DNA from: Halomonas cupida
GTDB lineage: Bacteria > Pseudomonadota > Gammaproteobacteria > Pseudomonadales > Halomonadaceae
NCBI RefSeq assembly: GCF_900142755.1
Contig: NZ_FRCA01000001.1
Location: 308,888-372,887 of the forward strand
Direction: 5' to 3'
Length of the DNA: 64,000 nt
Shown: in pieces, positions 26,117 to 34,514 of the stretch
How the letters are laid out: each line of letters opens with the position of its first letter
Position numbering within the stretch: position 1 is the first letter of the stretch
The notes under the pieces: model-generated
Databases searched by the model: none
Told to the model about the DNA's origin: nothing
What the model saw: the letters and a program-made list of their open reading frames with translations, nothing else
Made by a program: the position numbers and the translations under genes

Positions 26117-27385
26117 TCAGCCGATGAAGGGCGCCTTCATGGCGTGGATGATGCGCTGCATCTCTTCGTCGCTGGTGATATAGGCTGGCATGGTGTACAG
26201 CCAGCGTCCGAAGGGGCGCAGCCAGACGCCGTTCCGTCGTGCCTGTTCAGCAACTCCCGTCAGGCGTGATGGATCCTTCACCTCGATGACACCGGTGGCA
26301 CCAAGGGTTCTGACACTCGCGACATCCGGGTGATGGCGCAGGTCTTCGTCGCCAGTGAGGCCGTCGCGCAGCATGCCGTTGAGTCGGCCGATCCGAGCGA
26401 GATAGTCATCGTCCTCGAAGACTCTCAGACTCTCCAGTGCCACACGACACGCCAGTGGGTTGCCCATGAAGGTGGGGCCATGCATGAAGGCATGCAGAGG
26501 ACTGTCGCCGATGAAGGTATCGTGCACGGCGCCGTTGGCCAGCGTTGCTGCATGCCCCAGGTAGCCTCCCGTGAGTCCCTTGGACAGCACCATGATGTCG
26601 GGGCTGACATCGGCGTGGTCAGCGGCGAACGTCGCGCCTGTACGGCCAAACCCGGTGGCGACTTCATCGAAGATCAACAGGACATCAAACTCATCGCAGA
26701 GCGCGCGGGCACCACGTAGATAGTCCGGAGATGTCATGTTGAGGCCGCCTGCTGCCTGCAACAGCGGTTCCATCAGCAAGGCGCCGATTTCCTCGTGGTG
26801 CTGTTCGAGCACGGCACGTAGTGCTGCCAGGTCCCGGGAAACAGCCTCGGGGGGGGCATCGAAGCCGGCCTCTGGCGCTGGAGCAAAGTGGTGTTGGGGC
26901 AGAAAGCCCGCGAACAGCGAATGCATGCCTTCCTCGGGGTCGCACACCGCCATGCAGCCGGCGGTGTCGCCGTGGTAGGCCTTCATCAGCGACAGCATAC
27001 GGTGTTTCTGTGGTTGTCCACGTAGATAGTGATACTGCACGGCCATCTTCATCGCCACTTCCATGCCGACCGAACCACTGTCGGAAAAGAACACATGATT
27101 CAGGCCGTCCGGCGTAATGCGGACCAATTCGCTGGCCAGCTGATCGGCGGGTTCGTGGGTCAGGCCGCCAAGCATGACATGGCACAGCGTCTCGGCTTGT
27201 TGCTGGATAGCGCGAACCAGTCGGGGGTGCCCGTAGCCGTGGATCATGCACCACCAGGAGCAGGTCGCGTCGAGCAGTTCCTCTCCGGTGGAAAGACGAA
27301 AGTGGGTTCCCTTGCCACCAGTGACGCAGGGTGCCGGTGGTTGAGAGGCAAGATGGGCGTAAGGGTGCCAGACAGCTGAGGACAT
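26117..27385 (-). CDS. bioA: Adenosylmethionine-8-amino-7-oxononanoate aminotransferase BioA
   Basis: Class III PLP aminotransferase converting 7-keto-8-aminopelargonate to 7,8-diaminopelargonate in biotin synthesis, using S-adenosylmethionine as donor. Its 422 residues fit. BioA hallmarks are SSAVWHPYAHL at the N-terminus, DATCSWWCMIHGYGHP, FSDSGSVGMEVAMKMAVQYH, LIFDEVATGFGRTG, and the PLP Lys in VLSKGLTGGYLG. The second of two adjacent ATG codons (27385) is chosen because AGGAG lies five bases before it. A BirA-type operator overlaps the promoter region. The other bio genes are not in the window. Confidence 0.95.
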   Translation of the reverse strand: MSSAVWHPYAHLASQPPAPCVTGGKGTHFRLSTGEELLDATCSWWCMIHGYGHPRLVRAIQQQAETLCHVMLGGLTHEPADQLASELVRITPDGLNHVFFSDSGSVGMEVAMKMAVQYHYLRGQPQKHRMLSLMKAYHGDTAGCMAVCDPEEGMHSLFAGFLPQHHFAPAPEAGFDAPPEAVSRDLAALRAVLEQHHEEIGALLMEPLLQAAGGLNMTSPDYLRGARALCDEFDVLLIFDEVATGFGRTGATFAADHADVSPDIMVLSKGLTGGYLGHAATLANGAVHDTFIGDSPLHAFMHGPTFMGNPLACRVALESLRVFEDDDYLARIGRLNGMLRDGLTGDEDLRHHPDVASVRTLGATGVIEVKDPSRLTGVAEQARRNGVWLRPFGRWLYTMPAYITSDEEMQRIIHAMKAPFIG

Positions 27386-27411
27386 CATGGCTCCTGAAAA
27401 AAGGATAAGAG

Positions 27412-27444
27412 TGGTAAACATTTATTGATGTGAATAGTTTACCA
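27412..27444. promoter_or_regulatory. BirA-type operator of bioA
   Basis: TGGTAAACA, 15 bases, AGTTTACCA: arms match at 8 of 9 positions. The layout equals the BirA operator (TTGTAAACC-N15-GGTTTACAA style), a biotin-sensing repressor site. It lies 27 bases before the bioA start codon on the coding strand. Confidence 0.85.
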
Positions 27445-27485
27445 TTCTCGATGCCAGATGCATCAGTCGTCTTGTGGCGGGGGAG

Positions 27486-28028
27486 TCAGCGCTGTGATCG
27501 GTGCTCGCTGGTGTCGAGGCGTTCGAGGAAATTCCGGAACAGGAAGCCTTCCTTGCCCTTGAGGGAGCGACTCAGGCAGTCGATGAACTCGCGGCGCGAA
27601 TAATGGAAGAAGCGTGGCGCCTTGTAGGCGTCCAGGTCGATGGCAACAATATCGCCGTCGGCTACGAGGAAGTTGTTGGTATGCAGCCCGCGGCAGTGGA
27701 TACGGTTCCGGCACAGGGTCACCAGGATCTCGACAAAGCGATGCTGTAACCTGGCATCGTTGCCGATCACATCATGCAGGGCCACACCGTGGATATTCGC
27801 TGTCACCAGGCGGTAGCGCTCTGCCGACAGGATCTTCGGCGTGCTGATGCCGAGGGCTTCGAGGCGCCTGGCGACATGGCGGAAATTGTGGCCCGGGTAG
27901 CGACGAATACCCAGTCGGTAGCGCCATTTGTCTCGCGTGTTGGGGGTGAAGGTCTTGATGAAGGCATCCTGGTCCGGGTCGTAGTGGACGCGGGAATACT
28001 TTCCAGTCTGGATCAATTGCAATGACAT
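27486..28028 (-). CDS. KdkA/InaA-like kinase-fold protein ('toluene tolerance' type)
   Basis: A 180-residue protein with a small protein-kinase-like fold. The segment CRGLHTNNFLVADG aligns with the catalytic loop of LPS/Kdo kinases (HGDLHxxN) and AIDLDAYK aligns with the metal-binding DFG-equivalent strand. The usual catalytic Asp of the loop is Gly here; related Pseudomonas proteins annotated as toluene tolerance have RSLH at the same place, so this is probably a family trait rather than damage. The start at 28028 has AGGA 7 bases upstream. It is the last gene of the rpoN-ptsO run (44 bases after ptsO). A sugar or lipid kinase role is inferred only. Confidence 0.65.
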   Translation of the reverse strand: MSLQLIQTGKYSRVHYDPDQDAFIKTFTPNTRDKWRYRLGIRRYPGHNFRHVARRLEALGISTPKILSAERYRLVTANIHGVALHDVIGNDARLQHRFVEILVTLCRNRIHCRGLHTNNFLVADGDIVAIDLDAYKAPRFFHYSRREFIDCLSRSLKGKEGFLFRNFLERLDTSEHRSQR

Positions 28029-28072
28029 GGGAATATCCTGGTGCATGCCTGGCGCGCAGAAGGAGCGGGCCG

Positions 28073-28342
28073 TCAGCTGTCCTCATCGAATCGGGATGCA
28101 AAAAGGGCTTCAACAGCATCGAGCACCGCTTCGGCATCCTCGCCATCTGCATCGATGGTCAGTTCGGTACCACAGGGTGCGGCCAGCATCAGTAGCGTCA
28201 TGATATTGCTGGCGTCGCCGGAGAGCTTGCCGTGGCGCACCGTAACAGTCGCCTGAAAGGGTTGGCAGCATTGTACCAGCCGAGTGGCGGCCCTGGCGTG
28301 CAGGCCCCGTTTGTTGATCAAGGTGAGCTGTCGACTCGGCAT
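28073..28342 (-). CDS. ptsO: HPr-like phosphocarrier NPr
   Basis: Phosphocarrier of the nitrogen-related PTS, passing phosphate from PtsP to PtsN. Its 89 residues show the phosphorylated His in NKRGLHARAATRL. The region where Gram-positive HPr has its regulatory Ser reads GDASNIMTLLMLA, fitting NPr. It starts three bases after the rapZ stop, so it is co-translated with it. In this branch the system regulates potassium, carbon/nitrogen balance and polyhydroxyalkanoate rather than sugar uptake. Confidence 0.92.
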   Translation of the reverse strand: MPSRQLTLINKRGLHARAATRLVQCCQPFQATVTVRHGKLSGDASNIMTLLMLAAPCGTELTIDADGEDAEAVLDAVEALFASRFDEDS

Positions 28343-28345
28343 GCA

Positions 28346-29227
28346 TCAGTCTCCTGTCGAGTCGAGGAGACGTTGGTGGCCGAGTTCTCGATGGCGCAGG
28401 CGAACACGAGAGTGGTGGGTGGCCAGGGCGGTAGCAATACGTTCGGCAAGATGCACTGAGCGATGCTGGCCACCGGTACAGCCAATGGCAACGGTAAGAT
28501 AACTGCGCTGGCTGGCTTCATACTCCGGTAGCCACTTCTGTACCCAGTTGAGTATATCGTTCTGCATGTCGGCGACAATCGGGTAGGCGTCCAGGAAGTC
28601 GGTAATGGACTGGTCGCGCCCGGTGGCATCACGTAGTGTCGGGTCCCAGTAGGGGTTGGGCAGGCAGCGTGCATCGAAAACGATATCGGCGTCCGGCGGT
28701 ACGCCGCGCTTGAAGCCGAAGGACTCCACTGTGAGAGTCAAGTTTGCGGCGCTGTGACCGGCGACCTGTTCGGCAATCCGCGCGCGCAGCTCATGCACAG
28801 AAAGCCGTGTGGTGTCGATCACCAGATCAGCGACATCACGAATACCGCTCAGTGCCTGTTCCTCGCTATCGATGGCTTCGGCCAGTGTCATGTCACTGTA
28901 GCGTGTCAGCGGATGACGGCGGCGGGTATGCGAATAGCGTTCGAGCAACACCCTGGCATCGCTGGTCAGATAGACCACCTGGCAGTGCAGATTGTGCTGC
29001 TTGAACTCCGCCAGGGCGGATGGGAAACGTTGCAGTGCCTCAGGCAGGTTGCGCGCATCGATGCTGACAGCGATACGCCTTGAATGCCCGTTCTCCAGTT
29101 CGCCGACCAGCGAGGCCAGCAGCATGGCCGGGAGATTGTCGATGGCATAGAAACCCAGATCCTCCAGGGCCTGAAGGGCAACGGACTTGCCCGAGCCGGA
29201 CCGGCCACTGATGATCACGAGTTGCAT
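28346..29227 (-). CDS. rapZ: RNase adapter protein RapZ
   Basis: A 293-residue P-loop protein. In E. coli it binds GlmZ small RNA and presents it to RNase E, tuning glucosamine-6-phosphate synthesis. Walker A is GRSGSGKS at the N-terminus (IISGRSGSGKSVALQALED). The C-terminal domain has FDARCLPNPYWDP, YLTVAIGCTGGQHRSV and VLIERYSHTRRRHPL-like motifs typical of YvcJ/RapZ. The start at 29227 has GGGAG 7 bases before it; an ATG at 29245 is in frame but less well placed. It lies in the rpoN-hpf-ptsN-rapZ-ptsO order conserved in gammaproteobacteria. Confidence 0.95.
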   Translation of the reverse strand: MQLVIISGRSGSGKSVALQALEDLGFYAIDNLPAMLLASLVGELENGHSRRIAVSIDARNLPEALQRFPSALAEFKQHNLHCQVVYLTSDARVLLERYSHTRRRHPLTRYSDMTLAEAIDSEEQALSGIRDVADLVIDTTRLSVHELRARIAEQVAGHSAANLTLTVESFGFKRGVPPDADIVFDARCLPNPYWDPTLRDATGRDQSITDFLDAYPIVADMQNDILNWVQKWLPEYEASQRSYLTVAIGCTGGQHRSVHLAERIATALATHHSRVRLRHRELGHQRLLDSTGD

Positions 29228-29316
29228 TGACGATCTCCCGCTCATGGGTTGCCTGGGCCATGCCCGGCACTGAATGACAGATGGTGGTGCTGGAAGGATG
29301 AAGCGGCAGCCGAGGT

Positions 29317-29802
29317 TCAGCTGTCGCTATCCTGATCGGAGGCAACGCGAAGAATAGCCTCCTGCAGTCGTTCGTGCAGCTCACGTTGAGAGCCCGCCTG
29401 GCGCAGTCGCTGGCGCGTTTCGGCATCATTCATGACACCGGCGACCTGACCGAGTAGAGCAAGGTGAGCTTCATCGGCTTCTTCGGGCACCAGCAGCACG
29501 AAGATCAGGTCGACGGGCTCACCATCAATGGCATCGAAGTCGATCGGTTCCGCCAGCTTCAGAAAGCCGGAGATCGGAGCCTTGCAATGCGGGTTGCGGG
29601 CATGAGGAATGGCAACACCATTGCCTATCCCGGTGCTGCCGAGTCGCTCACGACCGATCAGACGGCTGAATACTTCCTGGCTATCCAGGCTTGGCGTGTT
29701 CTGGGCGATGAAGGTGCTGAAGAACTCCAGCACCCTCTTCTTGCTGCCTCCCGGCACATCAAACAGCGTGCGCTCGGGAGGGAGAATGGCATCCAATGTC
29801 AT
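29317..29802 (-). CDS. ptsN: Nitrogen PTS EIIA component PtsN
   Basis: EIIA-Ntr, a 161-residue regulatory phosphoacceptor. The phosphorylated His is in GNGVAIPHARNPHC, and the fold begins with the ILPPERTLFDVPGGSKKRVLEF segment usual for PtsN. It receives phosphate from NPr and regulates partner proteins such as potassium transporters. Six bases separate it from hpf. The C-terminal tail ends DQDSDS and is acidic. Confidence 0.94.
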   Translation of the reverse strand: MTLDAILPPERTLFDVPGGSKKRVLEFFSTFIAQNTPSLDSQEVFSRLIGRERLGSTGIGNGVAIPHARNPHCKAPISGFLKLAEPIDFDAIDGEPVDLIFVLLVPEEADEAHLALLGQVAGVMNDAETRQRLRQAGSQRELHERLQEAILRVASDQDSDS

Positions 29803-29808
29803 GAGGAG

Positions 29809-30117
29809 TCAGCGAAGTCCAGCGCCCTGGGCACGGGCTTGTGATTTTTCCTTGTGTTTGACCAGTTGGCGGTCAAGCTTGTCGGCGAGTGCGTCGATGG
29901 CGGCGTACATGTCACCATCCTGAGCATCGGCATGCAGATCAGCACCGGCAGCATGAAGTGTGCAGGCGGCGAGTTGACGTTCCTTTTCCACTGACAGGGT
30001 CACCTGTACGTTGGTGATGTTGTCGTAGTGGCGCTCCACGCGAGCGAGCTTCTCTTGTACATAGTCACGCAGTGGGGTGGTCAGTTCGACGTGATGGCCG
30101 GTGATGTTTACTTGCAT
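29809..30117 (-). CDS. hpf: Ribosome hibernation promoting factor HPF (short form)
   Basis: A 102-residue ribosome-associated protein that helps form inactive 100S ribosomes in stationary phase. MQVNITGHHVELTTPLRDYV at the N-terminus and HADAQDGDMYAAIDALADKL later are typical. The length is that of the short HPF/YhbH group. The start at 30117 has AGGAG upstream on its strand; the frame remains open further up but has no family similarity. It follows rpoN by 197 bases and was long known as the 'sigma-54 modulation protein' because of this position. Confidence 0.94.
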   Translation of the reverse strand: MQVNITGHHVELTTPLRDYVQEKLARVERHYDNITNVQVTLSVEKERQLAACTLHAAGADLHADAQDGDMYAAIDALADKLDRQLVKHKEKSQARAQGAGLR

Positions 30118-30314
30118 GACAGGCTCCTTGCTCTTGCACATGGTAGCTCGATTGTAACCCTTTTTCGGTTCCTGCAAACCCCCTGGCCACAAGTCGTTGC
30201 CAGGCGCTGATGAGGGGGCTGTAACTATTGACGACAAGGTCATTATGAACGACAGGTTCATCGAGCGGCCCTCCTGTGATGAGACCGATATGGGATCCAT
30301 GGTGGAAGGACGCT

Positions 30315-31727
30315 TCAGCGTAGTCGCTTGCGTTCGCTGGATGACGGAATATGCATGGCCTCGCGGTATTTGGCCACGGTGCGTCGTGCGACGGTGACGC
30401 CATCCGAGGCCAGCATCTCCACCAGTTTGCTGTCGGAAAGTGGCTTGCGCGGGGGTTCCTGCTGGATCAGCTTCTTGATCATGGCGCGGATGGCTGTACT
30501 GGAGTGCGCATCGCCATCGCTGCCGACCTGACTGGAAAAGAAGTACTTCAGCTCGTATACCCCCCGTGGCGTATGCACATATTTGTGGGTGGTGACCCTT
30601 GAGATGGTCGATTCGTGCATCTCCACCTTCTCGGCGATATCGGTGAGGATCAGTGGCTTCATCGCGGCCTCACCCTGCTCGAGGAAGTCCAGCTGACGCA
30701 GCATGATCTCACGGCCGACCTTGAGCAGGGTGTCGTTGCGGCTCGATAGGCTCTTCAGCAACCAGCGAGCCTCCTGCAGGTGATCCTTGAGGAACTGATT
30801 GTCCTGACTGCGATCGGCGCGGCGGATGAGTGCAGCGTAATCCGGCTGGATTCGCAGGCGTGGCATGGCCTCTGGATTGAGTTCTACCTGCCAGCCTTCG
30901 GATCCATGGCGCACGATCAGGTCAGGCACCACATAATCGGTATCGCTGTCACCGAAACTGCTGCCGGGGCGGGGGTCAAGGCTACGGATCAGTGCGATGA
31001 CACTGTCCAGCTCATTGTCCTCGAGCCCCAGGCGTCGCTTCAGCAGGCGTCGCTCACCGCTTGCCAGGGCTTCGAGGAACTGGCGTACCAGGCGTCTGGT
31101 CTGAGGCAGTAACGGCGTCTCGCCAGGCAGGGTGTCGAGTTGCAGCAGCAGGCATTCACGAAGGTCCCTGGCGAAAACCCCGACCGGCTCGAACTGCTGC
31201 AGGCGCTTGAGAACCGCTTCCACATCGGCCAGCGACAGTTTGTCGAGTCCCTGTTGTTGCAGCCCCTGGTGAATCTCTTCCAGAGGTTGATCGAGATAAC
31301 CATCGGCATTGACTGCATCGACCAGTGACTCGGCGACACGCAGATGGTCGCCATCGATGTCGAGCATGGCCAGTTGCCAGCTCAGATGACTCTGCAGTGA
31401 CACGGAGGATGCCTGGCGCTCGAAGTCCGGGCCTTCGCCACTGCCCGCCGGCAGATTGCCGGAATCCTGATAGGTGTCGGACCAGTCACTGTCTACCGAC
31501 AGTTCAGCGGGAATCTCGTCGGCCCAGTCATCGTCCGGCGCTTCGCTGACCGCTTGCTCTCCGAAATCGTCTTCCTGCTCCAGCATGGGATTGGCCTCGA
31601 GGGCCTGCTGGATTTCCTGACGAAGTTCCAGCGTAGACAACTGCAGCAGCGCGATTGCCTGTTGCAGTTGTGGGGTCATGGTGAGCTGCGTACCCAGCCG
31701 CAGCTGCAGCGACGCCTTCAGGGCCAT
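30315..31727 (-). CDS. rpoN: RNA polymerase sigma-54 factor RpoN
   Basis: Alternative sigma factor recognising -24/-12 promoters, needing AAA+ activators. 470 residues, near the usual 477. Region I is the Gln/Leu-rich LGTQLTMTPQLQQAIALLQLS. An acidic region II follows (about 50-110), then the core-binding and HTH segments and the RpoN box ARRTVAKYRE in the last 20 residues. It is the first gene of the rpoN-hpf-ptsN-rapZ-ptsO group. A 355-base gap containing a repeat element separates it from lptB, the gene usually just upstream. Confidence 0.96.
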   Translation of the reverse strand: MALKASLQLRLGTQLTMTPQLQQAIALLQLSTLELRQEIQQALEANPMLEQEDDFGEQAVSEAPDDDWADEIPAELSVDSDWSDTYQDSGNLPAGSGEGPDFERQASSVSLQSHLSWQLAMLDIDGDHLRVAESLVDAVNADGYLDQPLEEIHQGLQQQGLDKLSLADVEAVLKRLQQFEPVGVFARDLRECLLLQLDTLPGETPLLPQTRRLVRQFLEALASGERRLLKRRLGLEDNELDSVIALIRSLDPRPGSSFGDSDTDYVVPDLIVRHGSEGWQVELNPEAMPRLRIQPDYAALIRRADRSQDNQFLKDHLQEARWLLKSLSSRNDTLLKVGREIMLRQLDFLEQGEAAMKPLILTDIAEKVEMHESTISRVTTHKYVHTPRGVYELKYFFSSQVGSDGDAHSSTAIRAMIKKLIQQEPPRKPLSDSKLVEMLASDGVTVARRTVAKYREAMHIPSSSERKRLR

Positions 31728-32082
31728 GCGTAGGGTCCGTTGGTGATCTCAGAAGGCTTCACCCTACTCACGAGAGGTATGCCATGCAAGTCTCTTGCCA
31801 ATATTGACAAAACGAGTTGACTTGTAGGAGGAAAGGAGGAGGGGGTGGGCTACGAGCTACGAGCTACGAGCTACTTTGAGCTATAAGCGGTAAATGGCTC
31901 CAGTTGCGAGCCCGCTGCGCTCGAGCTTGAGCCCCGAACCCCGGGCAAGGCACGAAATTGCCGATTTGGCACTGAATCCGCTCGTGGCTCGAAGCTCGCG
32001 TCTCGAGGTTGGGTTTGTCTGTGACCCATGGGGCGGCACTGGACAGCTCGTGGCTCGCAGCTCGACACTCGCGGCTTATGGC
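31728..32082. other. 355-base gap between lptB and rpoN
   Basis: In relatives lptB and rpoN are close together. Here the gap holds a run of CTACGAG heptamers (31850-31874), an A/T-rich link, the second copy of the roughly 100-base dispersed element (31913-32010), and a tail with more CTCG/CTCGCAGCTCG words to about 32080. The rpoN promoter must lie in 31728-31845. No gene is visible. Confidence 0.7.
31850..32010. repeat. Dispersed intergenic element, copy B
   Basis: Same order of parts as copy A before pstS: CTACGAG heptamers, then a core with CGCTCGAGCTTGA, CCCCGAACCCCGGG, AAGGCACG, ATTGCC and GCTCGAAGCTCG. Copy B has one fewer CGAACCC unit and about 40 extra bases between the heptamers and the core. 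Both copies are in plus orientation. Confidence 0.75.
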
Positions 32083-32808
32083 TTACAACCGGAAGTTCTC
32101 TCCCAGATACACTTCGCGAACGCGCTTGTTGTTCAGAATGTCGTCGGCGTTGCCTTCAGCGATGATCTGGCCGTCGCCGACGATATAGGCGTGGTCACAG
32201 ATATCGAGTGTCTCACGCACGTTGTGGTCGGTGATCAGGACGCCGATATTGCGTTCCTTGAGCTGGCGGATGATTGACTTGATATCGCCCACCGAGATGG
32301 GGTCAACACCGGCGAAGGGCTCGTCGAGCAGGATGAAGGCCGGCTCGGTGGCCAGGGCGCGGGCAATCTCTACCCGACGTCGTTCGCCACCGGACAGGCT
32401 CATGCCGGGGTTGTCGCGGATATGGGTGATGTGAAAGTCCTCGAGCAGGCGCTCGAGGCTCTCTTCGCGGCCCTTTCGGTCGAGGTCCTTGCGAGTCTCG
32501 AGGATGGCCATGATGTTGTTGGCCACCGACAGCTTGCGGAAGATCGACGCTTCCTGCGGCAGGTAGCCGATGCCTGCCAGTGCACGTTCATGCATCGCCG
32601 AGCGGCTGAGATCGCGGTCATCGATAGAGATCTGTCCAGCGTCAGCACGGACCAGACCGACAATCATGTAGAAGGACGTAGTCTTGCCGGCCCCATTCGG
32701 GCCCAGCAGGCCGACAATAGAGCCCTGGGAAATCGACAGGCTGATGTCGTGGACGACGCGGCGACGCTTGTAGCTCTTCGCCAGGTTACGGGCGTGAAGG
32801 GTCTTCAT
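32083..32808 (-). CDS. lptB: LPS export ABC transporter ATPase LptB
   Basis: Cytoplasmic ATPase powering LPS extraction from the inner membrane with LptF/LptG. 241 residues with Walker [12 protein letters not shown]-loop YLPQEASIF, signature [10 protein letters not shown], Walker [14 protein letters not shown] and switch His in [13 protein letters not shown], all LptB-like. Its start overlaps the end of lptA by 4 bases, so the kdsD-kdsC-lptC-lptA-lptB set is one translationally coupled unit. Confidence 0.97.
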   Translation of the reverse strand: MKTLHARNLAKSYKRRRVVHDISLSISQGSIVGLLGPNGAGKTTSFYMIVGLVRADAGQISIDDRDLSRSAMHERALAGIGYLPQEASIFRKLSVANNIMAILETRKDLDRKGREESLERLLEDFHITHIRDNPGMSLSGGERRRVEIARALATEPAFILLDEPFAGVDPISVGDIKSIIRQLKERNIGVLITDHNVRETLDICDHAYIVGDGQIIAEGNADDILNNKRVREVYLGENFRL

Positions 32809-33338
32809 TGGCTATTCTGACCCTCCGGTTCCAGCGTCATGCGAATGCGCTGGGTGCCGTCGACGCCGTCGGCGCTTGAACGTGCCTGTACCACGCGACG
32901 ATCAAGGAAGTACTCGAGGTAGGCGCCATCAAAGGTGTCCCTGGCCTTGTGCAACTCTGCCTGGTCGATCAGCTCGATGCGGCGTTCAGAAACGTGATAG
33001 ACCACCTTGCGTCCCCAGCCCTTGACCACTGGCTCTTCCGGAGAGGGCTTCTGCTCCAGATAGGCGCGGTCACCGGTCGCCGTGGCTTGTGACAGCTCGC
33101 CCTGGTCATTGCGCTGGATTTCGACGCGATCGCCGGTAAGTATCATGCTGCCTTGCTGGATACGGACGTCACCGGTGTACACGGCGGTACCGGCCCGGTC
33201 GTCGAGATCCAGACGATCAGCCTCGACCTGAATCGGGGCCGTGCGGTCGCTTTCAAGCGCCGACGCTGTCGAACTGATGATGCCGGTCGCCAGGGCGAGG
33301 CAGATGGCGAGCATGGGGGCGTGGCTCGGACGCATCAT
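32805..33338 (-). CDS. lptA: Periplasmic LPS transport protein LptA
   Basis: Forms the beta-jellyroll bridge carrying LPS across the periplasm between LptC and LptD. 177 residues. A signal peptide ([18 protein letters not shown]) is followed by the OstA-fold region: [24 protein letters not shown] and [18 protein letters not shown]. It overlaps lptC and lptB by 4 bases at either end. Confidence 0.95.
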   Translation of the reverse strand: MMRPSHAPMLAICLALATGIISSTASALESDRTAPIQVEADRLDLDDRAGTAVYTGDVRIQQGSMILTGDRVEIQRNDQGELSQATATGDRAYLEQKPSPEEPVVKGWGRKVVYHVSERRIELIDQAELHKARDTFDGAYLEYFLDRRVVQARSSADGVDGTQRIRMTLEPEGQNSQ

Positions 33339-33925
33339 TGAGCAGGCTCCTTGTTGGTTTCAGGCGGGTGGTGGCCGGTCACATTGTCGGTCAGGCGCGC
33401 CTTTCTGTCATTGATCCAGGCGTCGAAGCGATCGCCGCGCATCTCTTGCGGCGGCTGGCGCAGTACGGCAGAGGTTTCACTCCATGCGTGGCCTGTGGTG
33501 CTGTCGTAGTGCAGGATCTCGGTGTCCAGCTGCCAGGTTTCGGCAGGGGCTTCGAGGTGTGCATCACCCGTCAGTGTAATGGGGTTGCCATCGGGGCCAA
33601 GCTGGCCGCGTCTGGCGTTGGCGATCCAATCACGCCCGCTGTCGTCGATCAGTGCAATATCGGGAGTCTGCAGGCGGGTAACATCATCCAGTGGGGTGTG
33701 CACCAGGCGCGGAGTGACCACTCGCTGATGGAGCACACCCTGCGCATTGAAGCGGCTCAGGGTCGCGTCAGTCAGATAGTAGTCCGGCTCACCTGCCTCG
33801 TCGTTGGGGATTTCGCTGGGAATGTCACCATCCCGCGGATTGAGCAGTGCCAGTCCTGCACCCAGCATCAGCAACAGGATGAATAGCCAGAAGCGAAACC
33901 CGGGACGCAATGCACGCAGATTCAT
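33335..33925 (-). CDS. lptC: LPS transport protein LptC
   Basis: Bitopic inner-membrane protein receiving LPS from LptBFG and handing it to LptA. 196 residues. One N-terminal membrane helix (FWLFILLLMLGAGLALLN, about residues 11-28) is followed by a periplasmic jellyroll region with DATLSRFNAQGVLHQRVVTP and GQLGPDGNPITLTGDAHLE. It lies three bases after kdsC and overlaps lptA. Confidence 0.93.
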   Translation of the reverse strand: MNLRALRPGFRFWLFILLLMLGAGLALLNPRDGDIPSEIPNDEAGEPDYYLTDATLSRFNAQGVLHQRVVTPRLVHTPLDDVTRLQTPDIALIDDSGRDWIANARRGQLGPDGNPITLTGDAHLEAPAETWQLDTEILHYDSTTGHAWSETSAVLRQPPQEMRGDRFDAWINDRKARLTDNVTGHHPPETNKEPAQ

Positions 33926-33928
33926 GGC

Positions 33929-34477
33929 TCAGGGCCCGACATGAAGATAGGTGTCAAGTACGCTCTGCCAGTGGCCCTGACTCATCAGCAGCCTGTCGCA
34001 GATCTCGCGTACCGCGCCATGGCCACCCGTCTGCTCGGTGATCCAATCGGCCTGCTCGCGAATGTAGTGCGGTGCTCCGGGCACGCTGATGCCGACTCCT
34101 GCATGTCGGATGCAGGGCAGGTCCGGCAGATCATCGCCACAGTAGGCCACCTGGTCGAGCTCGATACCCAACTGCTCACACATCTGTTTGAGTGCCGGCA
34201 GTTTACGTTCGACGCCCTGGTGGACATGGTCGATGCCCAGTGCGCTGGTGCGCATGGTGACCATTGGTGAGCTGCGTCCGGTGATCACCGCAACGTTGAT
34301 GCCGGCGCGTTTGAGCAACTTGAGACCGTGACCGTCAAGGGTATTGAAGACCTTGCTTTCCTGACCGTCGGCCTGGAAATACAGGCTGCCATCGGTCATG
34401 ACACCATCCACATCGAGGGCCAACAGGCGCACGCGACGTAATTTATCGGACAGGTCGGAAGTGTTGGTGTGTGGCAT
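33929..34477 (-). CDS. kdsC: 3-deoxy-D-manno-octulosonate 8-phosphate phosphatase KdsC
   Basis: HAD-family phosphatase making Kdo from Kdo-8-phosphate for the LPS core. 182 residues, class C0 HAD with no cap. Motif I is LALDVDGVMTDGSLYF (nucleophile and acid Asp), motif II is VITGRSS, motif IV is YCGDDLPDLPC. It works directly after KdsD, encoded just upstream, with a 37-base gap. Confidence 0.95.
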   Translation of the reverse strand: MPHTNTSDLSDKLRRVRLLALDVDGVMTDGSLYFQADGQESKVFNTLDGHGLKLLKRAGINVAVITGRSSPMVTMRTSALGIDHVHQGVERKLPALKQMCEQLGIELDQVAYCGDDLPDLPCIRHAGVGISVPGAPHYIREQADWITEQTGGHGAVREICDRLLMSQGHWQSVLDTYLHVGP

Positions 34478-34514
34478 TGACTGAATCCTTGTAACGAGCC
34501 GGGCAGAGCCGCTG

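Noticed and set aside
30173-30189. Sigma-54-like sequence upstream of hpf on the minus strand (TGGCC...TTTGCA).
   Set aside because: The GG and GC dinucleotides are 11 rather than 10 bases apart, which abolishes sigma-54 recognition in known promoters.
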